Positions 26,130 through 35,209 of a stretch of 64,000 bases of DNA are shown here, one piece after another (position 1 is the first letter of the stretch; each line of letters begins with the position of its first letter). Made by a program: the position numbers and the translations under genes. The notes under the pieces were generated by a model. It was not told where the DNA came from, searched no databases, and worked only from the letters and a program-made list of their open reading frames with translations. Origin of the DNA: Ectothiorhodospira haloalkaliphila ATCC 51935 (GTDB lineage Bacteria; Pseudomonadota; Gammaproteobacteria; Ectothiorhodospirales; Ectothiorhodospiraceae); contig NZ_KK214995.1 in assembly GCF_000633935.1 (NCBI RefSeq), forward strand, positions 320,801 to 384,800. Reading direction: 5' to 3'.

Positions 26130-26149
26130 TACTGTTCATCCATATAGTA
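26130..26149. promoter_or_regulatory. LexA (SOS) box upstream of imuB
   Basis: TACTGT-TCATCCAT-ATAGTA differs from the ideal TACTGT-N8-ACAGTA at one outer position (T for C). It starts 15 bases upstream of the imuB ATG and overlaps a TATACT -10-like hexamer read on the minus strand (26146-26151), the usual arrangement for repression. Confidence 0.82.
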
Positions 26150-26205
26150 TAGACGCACCCATCAGACCGGCACCACCACCCGGATGACTCAACCGCCCGG
26201 CGATC

Positions 26206-28530
26206 CTAGCCGGTTCGCTGTGGCGTGATGTCGTAGCGCCGCTCGCCCTCGCGTTTTTCATACTGGTTGGCGTCCACCACCGCCAGGGCCGTCATGTTCA
26301 CCAGACGACGCACCGAGGCCGTTTCGGTGAGGATATGCACCGGACGGGCGGCGCCGAGCAGGATCGGGCCCACGCTGACACCCTCGCCACTGGAGGCCTT
26401 GAGCAGATTGAAGGCAATGTTGGCGGCATCGATATTGGGCATCACCAGCAGATTGGCCTCACCCTTGAGGCGACAGTGCTGGAACAGACGATTGCGGATC
26501 TCTTCCTTGAGGGCAGCATCGGCATGCATCTCTCCATCCACCTCCAGGTTGGGATCCATACGCTCCAGGATATCCCGGGCCCGACTCATCTTGCGGGCGG
26601 TTTCCGATTCCACACTGCCAAAATTGGAGTGGGAGACCAGGGCCACCTTGGGCGTGAGCCCGAAATTGCGCACTTCTTCGGCGGCCATCAGGGTGATCTC
26701 TGCCAGGGTCTGGGCATCCGGGTTCTCGTTGACGTACGTATCGCAGATGAACAGGGTGCGATGGGGCAGCATCAACAGGTTCATGGTGGCAAAAGTGCGC
26801 ACCTCCGGGGCCAGGCCGATCACATCGCTGACATGCTTGAGATGGTAGGCGTGCTGACCCACCATGCCGCAGATCATGGCGTCTGCCTCCCCATTGCGGA
26901 CCAGCATGCTGCCGATCAGGGTGTTGTTGCTGCGGATGCGGTGCTTGGCCACATCCGGCGTGACCCCGCGACGCCCCATGATGCTGTGATAATCCGACCA
27001 GAAGTCCCGGAAGCGGGGATCGGAATCCGGGTTGATCAGCTCGAAATCCTTGCCCGGCGTCAGTTGCAGGCCAATGCGCTCGATGCGTGACTGAATCACC
27101 TCGGGGCGGCCGATGACCACCGGATGCGCCAGTCCCTCCTCGAGCACCGTCTGCACGGCACGCAGCACCCGCTCGTCCTCACCCTCGGGATAAATCACCC
27201 GACGCGGCGCCGCCTTGGCGGCGGCAAACACCGGCTTCATGACGAAACCGGACTGATAGACGAAGTTGTTGAGATGATCCCGATAGGTCCACAACTCCTC
27301 GATGGGCGCCGTGGCCACCCCCGAATCCATGGCGGCCTTGGCCACCATGGGGGCAATCTTGACGATCAAGCGGGGGTCAAAGGGTTTGGGGATCAGATAG
27401 GAAGGCCCGAATCGAAGGCCTTCATCCCCATAGGCCTTGGCCACCACTTCGGAAGGTTCGGCCCGGGCCAGTTCCGCCAGGGCCTTGACTGCCGCCACCT
27501 TCATCTCATCGGTGATGGTACGGGCGCCCACATCCAGAGCCCCCCGGAAGATGAAGGGGAAACACAGAACATTGTTCACCTGGTTGGGATAGTCGGAACG
27601 CCCCGTGGCCATCACGGCATCCTGACGCACCTCCAGCACCTCCTCGGGGAGGATCTCCGGATCCGGGTTGGCCAGGGCCATGATCAGCGGGTTGGGCGCC
27701 ATTCGCGCCACCATGTCCTTCTTGAGCACACCGCCCGCAGAGAGCCCCAGGAAGATATCGGCACCTTCCATGACCTCGCCCAGTGAGCGGGCATCCGTGG
27801 CCTGGGCAAAGCGTTGCTTGATAGTATCCATTTCCTCAGGGCGGCCCTTGTAGAGCACCCCATGGATGTCCGTAACCCAGATGTTATCCAGGGGCAGCCC
27901 CAGGGTGACCAGCAGATCCAGGCAGGCGAGGGCCGCAGCCCCGGCCCCGGAGGTCACCAGTTTGACGTTGCTCAGATCCTTGCCTGAGAGCTGCATGGCA
28001 TTGAGCACCGCCGCGGCCACGACGATGGCCGTGCCATGCTGGTCATCGTGAAACACCGGAATGTTCATCCGCTCGCGCAGCCGGCTTTCGATGTAGAAAC
28101 ACTCCGGCGCCTTGATATCCTCGAGATTGATACCTCCAAAGGTGGGCTCCATGGCAGCGATGATGTCCACCAGCTTGTCTGGGTTGTTCTCGTTCAACTC
28201 GATGTCGAACACATCGATATTGGCAAACTTCTTGAACAGTACCGCCTTGCCTTCCATCACAGGCTTGGCGGCCAGAGGCCCCACGGCCCCCAGACCCAGC
28301 ACCGCAGTGCCATTGGTCACCACGCCCACCAGATTCGCCCGTGCGGTCAGCCTGCCGGCCTCGCTGGGGTCTGCGGCAATGGCCCTGGAGGCAGCTGCCA
28401 CGCCGGGGGAATAGGCGAGGGCCAGATCCCGCTGGTTGGTCAGCCCCTTGGTGGGCACCACTGAGATCTTTCCGGGGGTAGGAAGGAGGTGGTAATCAAG
28501 TGCAGCCTGGTCGAGCGAAGTCTTATCCAT
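26206..28530 (-). CDS. maeB: NADP-dependent malic enzyme with phosphotransacetylase-like tail
   Basis: Oxidative decarboxylation of malate to pyruvate with NADP reduction (774 aa, the usual size). The malic domain (about 1-430) shows [65 protein letters not shown], the nucleotide loop [15 protein letters not shown], and ALANPDPEI. The C-terminal half (about 435-774) is a Pta-like domain ([44 protein letters not shown]), regulatory rather than catalytic in characterised members. The start at 28530 ([11 protein letters not shown]) is chosen over a long unsupported N-terminal extension. Confidence 0.96.
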   Translation of the reverse strand: MDKTSLDQAALDYHLLPTPGKISVVPTKGLTNQRDLALAYSPGVAAASRAIAADPSEAGRLTARANLVGVVTNGTAVLGLGAVGPLAAKPVMEGKAVLFKKFANIDVFDIELNENNPDKLVDIIAAMEPTFGGINLEDIKAPECFYIESRLRERMNIPVFHDDQHGTAIVVAAAVLNAMQLSGKDLSNVKLVTSGAGAAALACLDLLVTLGLPLDNIWVTDIHGVLYKGRPEEMDTIKQRFAQATDARSLGEVMEGADIFLGLSAGGVLKKDMVARMAPNPLIMALANPDPEILPEEVLEVRQDAVMATGRSDYPNQVNNVLCFPFIFRGALDVGARTITDEMKVAAVKALAELARAEPSEVVAKAYGDEGLRFGPSYLIPKPFDPRLIVKIAPMVAKAAMDSGVATAPIEELWTYRDHLNNFVYQSGFVMKPVFAAAKAAPRRVIYPEGEDERVLRAVQTVLEEGLAHPVVIGRPEVIQSRIERIGLQLTPGKDFELINPDSDPRFRDFWSDYHSIMGRRGVTPDVAKHRIRSNNTLIGSMLVRNGEADAMICGMVGQHAYHLKHVSDVIGLAPEVRTFATMNLLMLPHRTLFICDTYVNENPDAQTLAEITLMAAEEVRNFGLTPKVALVSHSNFGSVESETARKMSRARDILERMDPNLEVDGEMHADAALKEEIRNRLFQHCRLKGEANLLVMPNIDAANIAFNLLKASSGEGVSVGPILLGAARPVHILTETASVRRLVNMTALAVVDANQYEKREGERRYDITPQRTG

Positions 28531-28630
28531 GGTTCCCTTGGGTCTCCGGGGCTTGGATCGTGAATCAATGGGGGGTGTATTATGGGCGCTTACAGACATT
28601 CCCGCATCCAGGATGCGACAGGGGGCAGCC

Positions 28631-29407
28631 ATGCCAGGACGAAGAAAGGGTTGGACAGTGGTCACTGGAGCAGGCAGTGGCATGGGCAGGGCCCTTGCCT
28701 GGGACCTGGCGAGTCGTGGGGGGCGCGTCATCGCCATTGGCCGCCGGGCCGATGCCCTGGAAGAGACCCGCGCCAAGGCCCCGGAGTCCATCCAGGTGGC
28801 CGTCGCTGATGTCTCAACGCCTGCAGGTCGAGACGCAATCGCCCTGGCCGCTGCCGCTCAAGGCACCATTCACGCCCTGGTTCATAACGCTGCCGTGCTG
28901 GAACCCGTGGGTGCCTTGAGCGAGGTCAGCCTGGATGACTGGCGTTACCAGCAGGCCGTGAACGTGGAGGGTCCGCTGTTTCTCACCCAGGCTTTGCTAC
29001 CGTACCTGGCTGAGGATGGACGCATCCTGCATGTCTCATCGGGCGCTGCCCACCGCAGCCTGAATGGTTGGGGCGGTTATTGCGCCTCCAAGGCGGCGCT
29101 TTACATGCTGTACCAGTGTCTGAGGGAGGAGTTGGGTAGCCGGAGCATCCACGTGGGCAGCGTGCGCCCGGGCGTGGTGGATACCCCCATGCAGCAGCAG
29201 ATCCGGGAAACGGACGAGCAAAGATTCCCCGGCGTGGAACGATTCCGTCGCCTGAAGACCGAAGGCCAGCTCCAGCCGCCGGAGCGCGTGGCTGACTTCA
29301 TGAGCTGGATCCTGCTGGAAACGGGAGACAAGCAATTCTCCCTGGAGGAATGGGACATCGACAACGAGTCGCAGACGCGGCTCTGGAAGGATACGCGGCA
29401 GGTTTGA
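28631..29407 (+). CDS. Short-chain dehydrogenase/reductase
   Basis: A 258-residue classical SDR. The coenzyme loop is VVTGAGSGMGRALAWDLA, followed by VIAIGRRADALEE (an Arg after the second strand suggests NADPH), the HNAAVLEP motif (NNAG variant), the catalytic Ser in LHVSSGAAH and YCASKAAL (YxxxK). The PGVVDTPMQQQ loop is standard. The start at 28631 has AGGGGG upstream. The substrate cannot be predicted. It is divergent from maeB and followed by 444 bp without genes. Confidence 0.9.
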   Translation: MPGRRKGWTVVTGAGSGMGRALAWDLASRGGRVIAIGRRADALEETRAKAPESIQVAVADVSTPAGRDAIALAAAAQGTIHALVHNAAVLEPVGALSEVSLDDWRYQQAVNVEGPLFLTQALLPYLAEDGRILHVSSGAAHRSLNGWGGYCASKAALYMLYQCLREELGSRSIHVGSVRPGVVDTPMQQQIRETDEQRFPGVERFRRLKTEGQLQPPERVADFMSWILLETGDKQFSLEEWDIDNESQTRLWKDTRQV

Positions 29408-29498
29408 GTTTGTTTTTTGTGGCTTAGGCCTGGAGGGTTCTTCCATGAGAAGTACATTATTTAACATAATATACATTATGCGAACCAATATATACCCG

Positions 29499-29586
29499 TG
29501 GGAGCCGGCCTGCCGGCGATGCGCTGCGCCAACAGCGCCCAGGAGATGCCAAGTGCCCGCCGCTTTCGCGGGCAGGCCCGCTCCCA
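29499..29586. repeat. Inverted pair of REP (BIME-like) elements
   Basis: Unit 1 GTGGGAGCCGGCCTGCCGGC (29499-29518) and, on the other strand, unit 2 (29564-29586; reverse GTGGGAGCGGGCCTGCCCGC) face each other 45 bases apart. Each unit folds into a short GC hairpin after GTGGGAGC. This is the layout of pseudomonad-type REP doublets mobilised by RAYT transposases; no RAYT gene is in the window. Confidence 0.8.
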
Positions 29587-29662
29587 CAGGCCGCCCAAAC
29601 CACACAACCACACACACCAGACATCCTGCACACATCCCGCAAACAGCGCCCCCACAGCGTCC

Positions 29663-29781
29663 GGTCAGTCTCCGGGGGCGGATTCCTGTAAGCGGGCTTC
29701 AGCCGCAGGAAGCGGCTGCAGAGCCTACATGGACGTATTCACGGCGTCCCGCTGTAAGGAATTTGCCCCCGGAGACTGACC
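29663..29781. mobile_element. MITE-like element with 34-bp inverted repeats
   Basis: The left arm (29663-29696) begins GGTCAGTCTCCGGGGGC. The right arm (29748-29781), reverse-complemented, gives the same sequence except for about five central positions. The 51-bp interior holds a perfect 7-bp hairpin CAGCCGC/GCGGCTG at 29700-29718. It has no coding capacity. A non-autonomous element, or a large cruciform/attenuator, is the best reading. Confidence 0.65.
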
Positions 29782-29851
29782 CCCACCCCGAACCAAAACG
29801 AGGCCACCCACAGAGGCCAACCAGGCACCCAGGCACCCAGGCAAAAATCAC

Positions 29852-31204
29852 TCAACCAGCAGCAGTCGCCAGATCAATCCCCTCAGCCATCACCTCAGCC
29901 AGAAACCGGATCTGCTCCTCGGTGATCACATAAGGCGGCATCATGTAAGCCACATTCCCCAACGGCCGCAGCAAGGCACCACGCTTGAGCGCATGCTGAT
30001 AGGCAATCAGGCCACGACGCTCCTGCCAGGGATACGCCTCCCGGGTGGCCTTGTCCCTGACCATCTCCACCGCCGCGATCATCCCGTGCTGGCGCACGTC
30101 CCCAACATGCGGATGATCCGCCAGCGGCGCCAGGGACTCCCGCATCACCTGAGCCAGGCGCCGGTTGTTGCCCAACACATCATCCCGCTCGAACAGATCC
30201 AGCGTTGCCAGCGCCGCCGTGCAGGCCAGCGGATTGGCCGTATAGGAATGAGAATGCAAAAAGGCATTCAGCTTGGTGTAATCATCGTAAAAGGCCTGGT
30301 ACACAGTGTCGTTGGTGAGCACCACCGACAACGGCAGATAGCCCCCGGTCAGCCCCTTGGACAGACACATGAAATCCGGCGTGATGTTCGCCTGCTCACA
30401 GGCAAACATCGTCCCCGTGCGCCCGAATCCCACCGCAATCTCATCGGCAATGAGATGCACCCCATGCCGATCACAGGCCTCCCGCAAGAGCTCCAGATAC
30501 CGGGGATGGTACATGCGCATATGGCCCGCACACTGCACCAACGGCTCCACGATCACCGCACAGGTTTCATGGGCATGGCGCGCCAGGGTCTCCTCCATGG
30601 CCTGAAAACGACGCTCGGCCACCTGCTCACAGGTCTCGCCCGGTTCCCGCTCGTAGCAGTCCGGCGCAGTCACCGGGATGGGCTCCATGAGCAGCGGACC
30701 ATAGGTGGCCTTGTAAAGCGGCACATCGCCCACCGCCAGGGCCCCCAGGGTCTCGCCATGGTAGCTGTTGGTCAGGCAGATGAACCGCGTCTTGCCCCCC
30801 TGCCCCGTGTTGAGCCAGTAATGAAAGCTCATCTTCAGGGCCACCTCCACTGCCGCCGAACCGCTGTCCGCATAAAAACAGCGGCTCAGACCGGGCGGCG
30901 TGATCTGCACCAGGCGCTCGGAGAGCTTCACCACCGGCTCATGACTGAAGCCGGCCAGGATCACATGCTCCAACTGATCCAGCTGATCCCGAATGGCCTG
31001 GTTGATCACCGGATTGGCATGACCGAACAGGTTCACCCACCAGGAACTGACGGCATCGATATACCTATTCCCGTCAAAATCCTCCAGCCAGACCCCCTCC
31101 CCCCGCCGAATTGGCGTGAGCGGGAGATGTTCGTGATCCTTCATCTGCGTGCACGGATGCCAGACCACCGCCAGATCGCGTTGCTTGATGGTTTCGTTGT
31201 TCAT
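29852..31204 (-). CDS. bioA: Adenosylmethionine-8-amino-7-oxononanoate aminotransferase
   Basis: PLP enzyme of biotin synthesis (450 aa) that transfers the amino group of S-adenosylmethionine to KAPA to give DAPA. Motifs are WHPCTQMKDHEHLPLTPI at the N-terminus, SSWWVNLFGHANP, FYADSGSAAVEVALKMSFHYW, NSYHGETLGALAVGD, LIADEIAVGFGRTG and the PLP lysine in CLSKGLTGGYLPLS. No other bio gene is in the window. It follows kamA on the same strand after a 90-base gap containing a terminator-like hairpin. Confidence 0.95.
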   Translation of the reverse strand: MNNETIKQRDLAVVWHPCTQMKDHEHLPLTPIRRGEGVWLEDFDGNRYIDAVSSWWVNLFGHANPVINQAIRDQLDQLEHVILAGFSHEPVVKLSERLVQITPPGLSRCFYADSGSAAVEVALKMSFHYWLNTGQGGKTRFICLTNSYHGETLGALAVGDVPLYKATYGPLLMEPIPVTAPDCYEREPGETCEQVAERRFQAMEETLARHAHETCAVIVEPLVQCAGHMRMYHPRYLELLREACDRHGVHLIADEIAVGFGRTGTMFACEQANITPDFMCLSKGLTGGYLPLSVVLTNDTVYQAFYDDYTKLNAFLHSHSYTANPLACTAALATLDLFERDDVLGNNRRLAQVMRESLAPLADHPHVGDVRQHGMIAAVEMVRDKATREAYPWQERRGLIAYQHALKRGALLRPLGNVAYMMPPYVITEEQIRFLAEVMAEGIDLATAAG

Positions 31205-31219
31205 CGTTTCACCCCGGTG

Positions 31220-31254
31220 CCAAAACCAGAAAGGGCCGCGATTGCTCGCGGCCC
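31220..31254 (-). terminator. Terminator-like hairpin between kamA and bioA
   Basis: On the minus strand GGGCCGCG-AGCAAT-CGCGGCCC is followed by TTTCTGGTTTT. It would end or attenuate the kamA transcript before bioA. Confidence 0.65.
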
Positions 31255-31294
31255 TGCCCTTACCTGCTCATTCCAGAAAGCCGGACGATCGGCG

Positions 31295-32659
31295 TCAGGC
31301 CTGCCCTGCCTGCATGGCCTCGTACTCATCCTCGAAGAAGAACTTCTCTTCGCCAAAGGCCGGCTTGAGATGATTCAGCCAGGTGGCCTCTTCATCATAG
31401 CGGGCGAAGAACGGGCGTTGCACCCATTCCGGATTGCGCCCCTGGATGAAGCGCAGCACGAACACCTTCTCGCCGTGAATCTCGGTGACACCCTGGATTT
31501 CCACCTTGCCGGGGCCGGCGCTCATGGAGGGCCCACGGGCCGTGCGGCCCAGGCCGGACACCTGTTTCATGGCATCCCGGTAGATCTCCCAGGCACGGGC
31601 CAGCGGCACCTCGAAGTACCGACGAGCACCGGTATCGCGCTCGGCGAACATGTAATACGGAATGATCCCCAGGCGTACCTGCTGCTCCCACATGCGCGCC
31701 CACACAGCCGGGTCATCATTGATGTTCGCCAGCAGCGGACCCTGACTGCGGATCTCGGCGCCGGTGGCACGCAGGCGACGGATGGCCTCGCGGGCGATCG
31801 GGGTGTCCATCTCCCGCCAGTGATTGTAATGGGCCATGATGGCCACATGCTTGCCCGCCTTCACCAGGCGCTCCAGCAGCATCACCAGATCATCCGCATC
31901 GGCATCGCTCACAAAGCGATGGGGCCAGAAGGTCAGCGCCTTGGTGCCGATGCGCACGGTCTGCACATGCTCGAACTCGGGCCCCATCAGCGGTTCCAGG
32001 TACTGGGCCAGATGCTTGGTCTTCATCACCATCGGGTCGCCGCCGGTGATGAGAATATCGCTCACCTCGGGGTTGACACGCAGATAGCCCAGCATGTCGC
32101 TGGCCTGGTTGGAAGCAATGCGCAGGCTCTTGTCCCCCACGAACTGCGCCCAACGGAAACAGAAGGTGCAGTAGGCGTGGCAGGTCTGCCCCTGACTGGG
32201 GAAGAACAGCACTGTCTCGCGGTACTTGTGCTGCAGGCCCTGCAAGGGCTCTCCATCCAGTTCCGGGCGGTTCATTTCCATCTGCCCCGCCGGATGCGGG
32301 TTCAGTTCTTCGCGCAGTTCACGGGCCAGTGCCACGATCTCGGTACGATCCGCACCGCGACGATGCAATTCGGCCATGCGCTCGAAGGCCTCGGGCTCGA
32401 GCATGTCGCGCTGCGGGAAAGTCAACTGGTAGATTGGGTCATCGGGGACCTGATCCCAGTCGATCAATTCCTCTATGATGTACTCATTGACACGAAACGG
32501 CAGAACACTGGCTACCACCTTCATCTCGAAGCGGCACTCGTCGGACAGACGATCCAGGGCCGGAATCTGGTCAAGATTACGGTCGGTGAGGACTTTGAAG
32601 GCCCGGGCTTCGATCTCCCGCAATTCTTCGTGTCGATAAAAGTTGAGGACAGAATTCAT
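31295..32659 (-). CDS. KamA-family radical SAM aminomutase
   Basis: A 454-residue radical SAM enzyme of the lysine 2,3-aminomutase family. The Fe-S/SAM cysteines are Cys160, Cys164 and Cys167 in TCHAYCTFCFRW (CX3CX2C). Downstream are ILITGGDPMVMKTK (SAM glycine motif), VRIGTKALTFWPHR, IMAHYNHWREMD and PLLANINDD. Substrate is uncertain: lysine or glutamate 2,3-aminomutase of osmolyte (beta-amino acid) synthesis are options. It is longer than the EpmB type, and no epmA or efp is nearby. The start at 32659 has GGAGGCG upstream. No ablB-like acetyltransferase is adjacent. Confidence 0.87.
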   Translation of the reverse strand: MNSVLNFYRHEELREIEARAFKVLTDRNLDQIPALDRLSDECRFEMKVVASVLPFRVNEYIIEELIDWDQVPDDPIYQLTFPQRDMLEPEAFERMAELHRRGADRTEIVALARELREELNPHPAGQMEMNRPELDGEPLQGLQHKYRETVLFFPSQGQTCHAYCTFCFRWAQFVGDKSLRIASNQASDMLGYLRVNPEVSDILITGGDPMVMKTKHLAQYLEPLMGPEFEHVQTVRIGTKALTFWPHRFVSDADADDLVMLLERLVKAGKHVAIMAHYNHWREMDTPIAREAIRRLRATGAEIRSQGPLLANINDDPAVWARMWEQQVRLGIIPYYMFAERDTGARRYFEVPLARAWEIYRDAMKQVSGLGRTARGPSMSAGPGKVEIQGVTEIHGEKVFVLRFIQGRNPEWVQRPFFARYDEEATWLNHLKPAFGEEKFFFEDEYEAMQAGQA

Positions 32660-32875
32660 AGACGCCTCCGATTCTGTGATCAGATCAAGATGCTGAAAAA
32701 GGGATCTTGGATCTAGCGTGACGAAGAACGGGCGCCGCAGGCGTGCCAGCCCTGCTCTCCGAGGAGGCCGCGCATGAAGGCGGCTTGAATGACAAAATTC
32801 TAAGGGGGCAAAGCTTTTCGAATATAACAAACACTAATGCGCAAAAGCAAACCGCCCCAAAAACCGAGGATCGAC

Positions 32876-33991
32876 ATGCACCCGGAATTCCCCCTGGCCG
32901 ACGACATCCTGCATTTGAACCACGCCGCCGTCGGCCCATGGCCCGTGCGCACGCAGCGTGCCGTGGCCGCCTTCGCGGAGGAAAACACCCGACTGGGTTC
33001 CCGCCACTACCTGCAATGGCTGAAGGTGGAAAAACGTCTGCGGGAGCGGCTGCAACGGCTCATCCATGCCGCTTCCGTGGATGACATCGGCCTGCTCAAG
33101 AACACCTCCGAGGCCCTGTCCGTGGTGGCACACGGCCTGCCCTGGAAAGCGGGAGACAACGTGGTCTGCCCCCTTCAGGAGTTCCCTTCCAACCGCATCG
33201 TCTGGCAGTCACTGGAGCGCTTGGGGGTGGAAACCCGGCTGGTGGACCTGTCGAAAGCCTCCGACCCGGAGGCTGCCCTGCTGGGCGCCATGGACCGGCG
33301 CACGCGCCTGCTCAGCGTGAGCGCCGTGCAATATGCCAGCGGCCTGCGCATGGACCTGAACCGTCTGGGCAGCGCCTGCCATCATCGGGGTGTGCTGTTC
33401 TGCGTGGATGCCATCCAGCAACTGGGCGCCCTCCCCCTGGATGTACAGGACTGCCAGGCGGATTTCCTGGCGGCCGATGCCCACAAATGGCTCCTGGGGC
33501 CGGAGGGCATCGCCGTGTTCTATTGCGCCGAGCGCCTGCGGAATCAACTCACGCTGCAGCAATTTGGCTGGCACATGGTGGAAGATATGGGCAATTTCGA
33601 TCGCCTGGACTGGGAGCCGGCCCGCTCTGCCCGGCGTTTTGAATGCGGCAGCCCCAACATGCTGGGCATCCATGCCCTGGAGGCCAGCCTGTCATTGTTC
33701 GAGGAGACGGGCATGGAGTTCGTGGCCGATGCCCTGTCACGCAACGTGGAATACCTCATCGATCTGCTTCGAGCCAGCAAATTCGACGTGTATTCACCCG
33801 TGCAGGCGGATCGTCGGGCGGGCATCGTCACCTTCGGACGCCAGGGAATGGATGCCGAGAAGACCTATCAGCGACTCATGGAACAAGGCGTCCTGTGCGC
33901 CCTGCGTGGCGGCGGGATCCGGTTTTCCCCGCATTTCTACACCCGCACCGGCCACATGGAGCAGGCCGTGGAGCGTGCCGCCGAAGTCTAG
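32876..33991 (+). CDS. Class V aminotransferase (cysteine desulfurase-like)
   Basis: A fold type I PLP enzyme of 371 aa. It begins MHPEFPLADDILHLNHAAVGPWP. Conserved points are LLKNTSEALSVVAHGL, the aspartate in VLFCVDAIQQLGALPLDV, the PLP lysine in LAADAHKWLLGPEGIAVFY, and the C-terminal ALRGGGIRFSPHFY. The desulfurase cysteine loop is not obvious, so an isopenicillin-N-epimerase-like or other class V activity is as likely. GAGGA five bases before 32876 favours that start; ATG at 32837 is an alternative. It is divergent from kamA. Confidence 0.87.
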   Translation: MHPEFPLADDILHLNHAAVGPWPVRTQRAVAAFAEENTRLGSRHYLQWLKVEKRLRERLQRLIHAASVDDIGLLKNTSEALSVVAHGLPWKAGDNVVCPLQEFPSNRIVWQSLERLGVETRLVDLSKASDPEAALLGAMDRRTRLLSVSAVQYASGLRMDLNRLGSACHHRGVLFCVDAIQQLGALPLDVQDCQADFLAADAHKWLLGPEGIAVFYCAERLRNQLTLQQFGWHMVEDMGNFDRLDWEPARSARRFECGSPNMLGIHALEASLSLFEETGMEFVADALSRNVEYLIDLLRASKFDVYSPVQADRRAGIVTFGRQGMDAEKTYQRLMEQGVLCALRGGGIRFSPHFYTRTGHMEQAVERAAEV

Positions 33992-34000
33992 TTCCGGGAC

Positions 34001-34810
34001 TCAGCCCACCCCTGCCAGCGACCGGGAAGCGCGATGCGCCGGCACGCCGAACAACCGACCGTAGTTCGCCGTGGTCTGTTCTGCCAGGCGTTCCAGGGGC
34101 ACGCCCCGCACATCCGCCAGGCACTCGGCCACATGACGCACCCAGGCCGGATGATTGGTCTTGCCACGGTAAGGCATCGGGGCCAGGTAAGGGGCATCGG
34201 TCTCCACCAGCAGACGATCATCCGGGACCTGACGGGCCACGTCCCGCAGGGCCTGGGCATTGCGGAAGGTGACAATGCCGGAAAACGACAAATACAGGCC
34301 CATGTCCAGCCCGGCGTGAGCCGTGTCCCAGTCTTCGGTGAAGCAGTGCAGCACACCACCGGTGTCCCGGACCCCCTCCTCCTTGAGGATATCCAGGGTA
34401 TCCCGACGCGCGTCCCGGGTATGAATGATCACCGGCTTGCCTGCGGCCCGAGCGGCCCGCAGGTGGCGACGGAAACGCGCCCGCTGCCACTCCAGATCCC
34501 CTTCATTGTAGTGATAGTCCAGCCCCGTCTCGCCAATGGCCACCACGCCCGGATCATCGGCCATGGCCACCAGTTCCTCTTCGGTGGGTTCATGCCCCTC
34601 ACGGGCACTGGGATGCACGCCCACCGAGCAGGATACCTGCTCATAACGAGCGGCCAGATCCTTCACCTGGGCGTAGTTGTTCATGTCGATGCACACGCAC
34701 AGCATGTGATCCACGCCCGCCTCGGCGGCCGCCTGCATCATGCGGTCCCTGTCGCCGTCAAAGGGCTTGAGGTGGATGCGATCCAGATGACAATGAGAGT
34801 CGATAAGCAA
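34001..34810 (-). CDS. tatD: TatD family metal-dependent hydrolase
   Basis: TIM-barrel metal-dependent DNase/hydrolase of 269 aa. Metal ligands appear in LIDSHCHLD, IGETGLDYHYN, PVIIHTRDARRDT, VLHCFTEDWD and LVETDAPYLAP. Last gene of the block fabD to tatD, starting 11 bases after pilZ. The order holB-pilZ-tatD matches other gammaproteobacteria. Confidence 0.94.
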   Translation of the reverse strand: MLIDSHCHLDRIHLKPFDGDRDRMMQAAAEAGVDHMLCVCIDMNNYAQVKDLAARYEQVSCSVGVHPSAREGHEPTEEELVAMADDPGVVAIGETGLDYHYNEGDLEWQRARFRRHLRAARAAGKPVIIHTRDARRDTLDILKEEGVRDTGGVLHCFTEDWDTAHAGLDMGLYLSFSGIVTFRNAQALRDVARQVPDDRLLVETDAPYLAPMPYRGKTNHPAWVRHVAECLADVRGVPLERLAEQTTANYGRLFGVPAHRASRSLAGVG

Positions 34811-34821
34811 GGTGCGAGATC

Positions 34822-35163
34822 CTACATGGTATGGGTCGGGCGATCGGCCTGCAGACTGCCGCCCAGCAGGCCTTCGATCTTGTTGCGGGTGGCGCCATTG
34901 TCCTGTTCATTGAACTGCACGCCGATGCCCGGCGTTCGGTTGCCCTGGGCGCGGGGCGGTGTGATCCAGATGATTCGGCCCGCCACGGGCAGGCGTTCAC
35001 GCTCCTCCATCAGTGTGAGCAGCATGAAGATCTCATCTCCCAGCTTGTAGGGCTTTTGCGTGGGAATGAACAGGCCGCCATTCTTTACGAAGGGCATGTA
35101 GGCGGAATACAGCGAGTTCTTGTCCTTGATGGACAGCGAGAGGATACCTTGTCCCGGTGCCAC
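34822..35163 (-). CDS. pilZ: PilZ domain protein
   Basis: A 113-residue single PilZ domain: LSLSIKDKNSLYSAYMPFVKNGGLFIPT, YKLGDEIFMLLTLMEERERLPVAGRIIWITPP, GIGVQF. It lacks the RxxxR and D/NxSxxG residues that bind c-di-GMP, as in the founding PilZ of type IV pilus assembly, so direct c-di-GMP binding is not expected. The GTG start at 35163 is preceded by GGGAGG. Position between holB and tatD matches pilZ in Pseudomonas. Confidence 0.9.
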   Translation of the reverse strand: MAPGQGILSLSIKDKNSLYSAYMPFVKNGGLFIPTQKPYKLGDEIFMLLTLMEERERLPVAGRIIWITPPRAQGNRTPGIGVQFNEQDNGATRNKIEGLLGGSLQADRPTHTM

Positions 35164-35209
35164 GATGGCCTCCCCGGTTGGACCTGTCTGGCAGGCGATG
35201 CGTGAGGGT

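Larger units (their letters stand above)
29408..29851. other. Non-coding stretch between the SDR gene and bioA
   Basis: No credible coding frame on either strand. It begins with an AT-rich patch (29450-29495), then a pair of inverted REP units (29499-29586), then a 119-bp MITE-like inverted repeat (29663-29781), and ends in an A/C-rich segment with repeated ACCCAGGC before the bioA stop. Confidence 0.7.

Noticed and set aside
29445..29933. 162-codon frame across the SDR-bioA gap
   Set aside because: It runs through REP and MITE-like inverted repeats and into bioA; Pro/Arg-rich repeat translation, not a gene.
29993..32716. 907-codon open frame opposite bioA and kamA
   Set aside because: It spans two real genes and the gap between them on the other strand; low-complexity His/Gln/Gly sequence.
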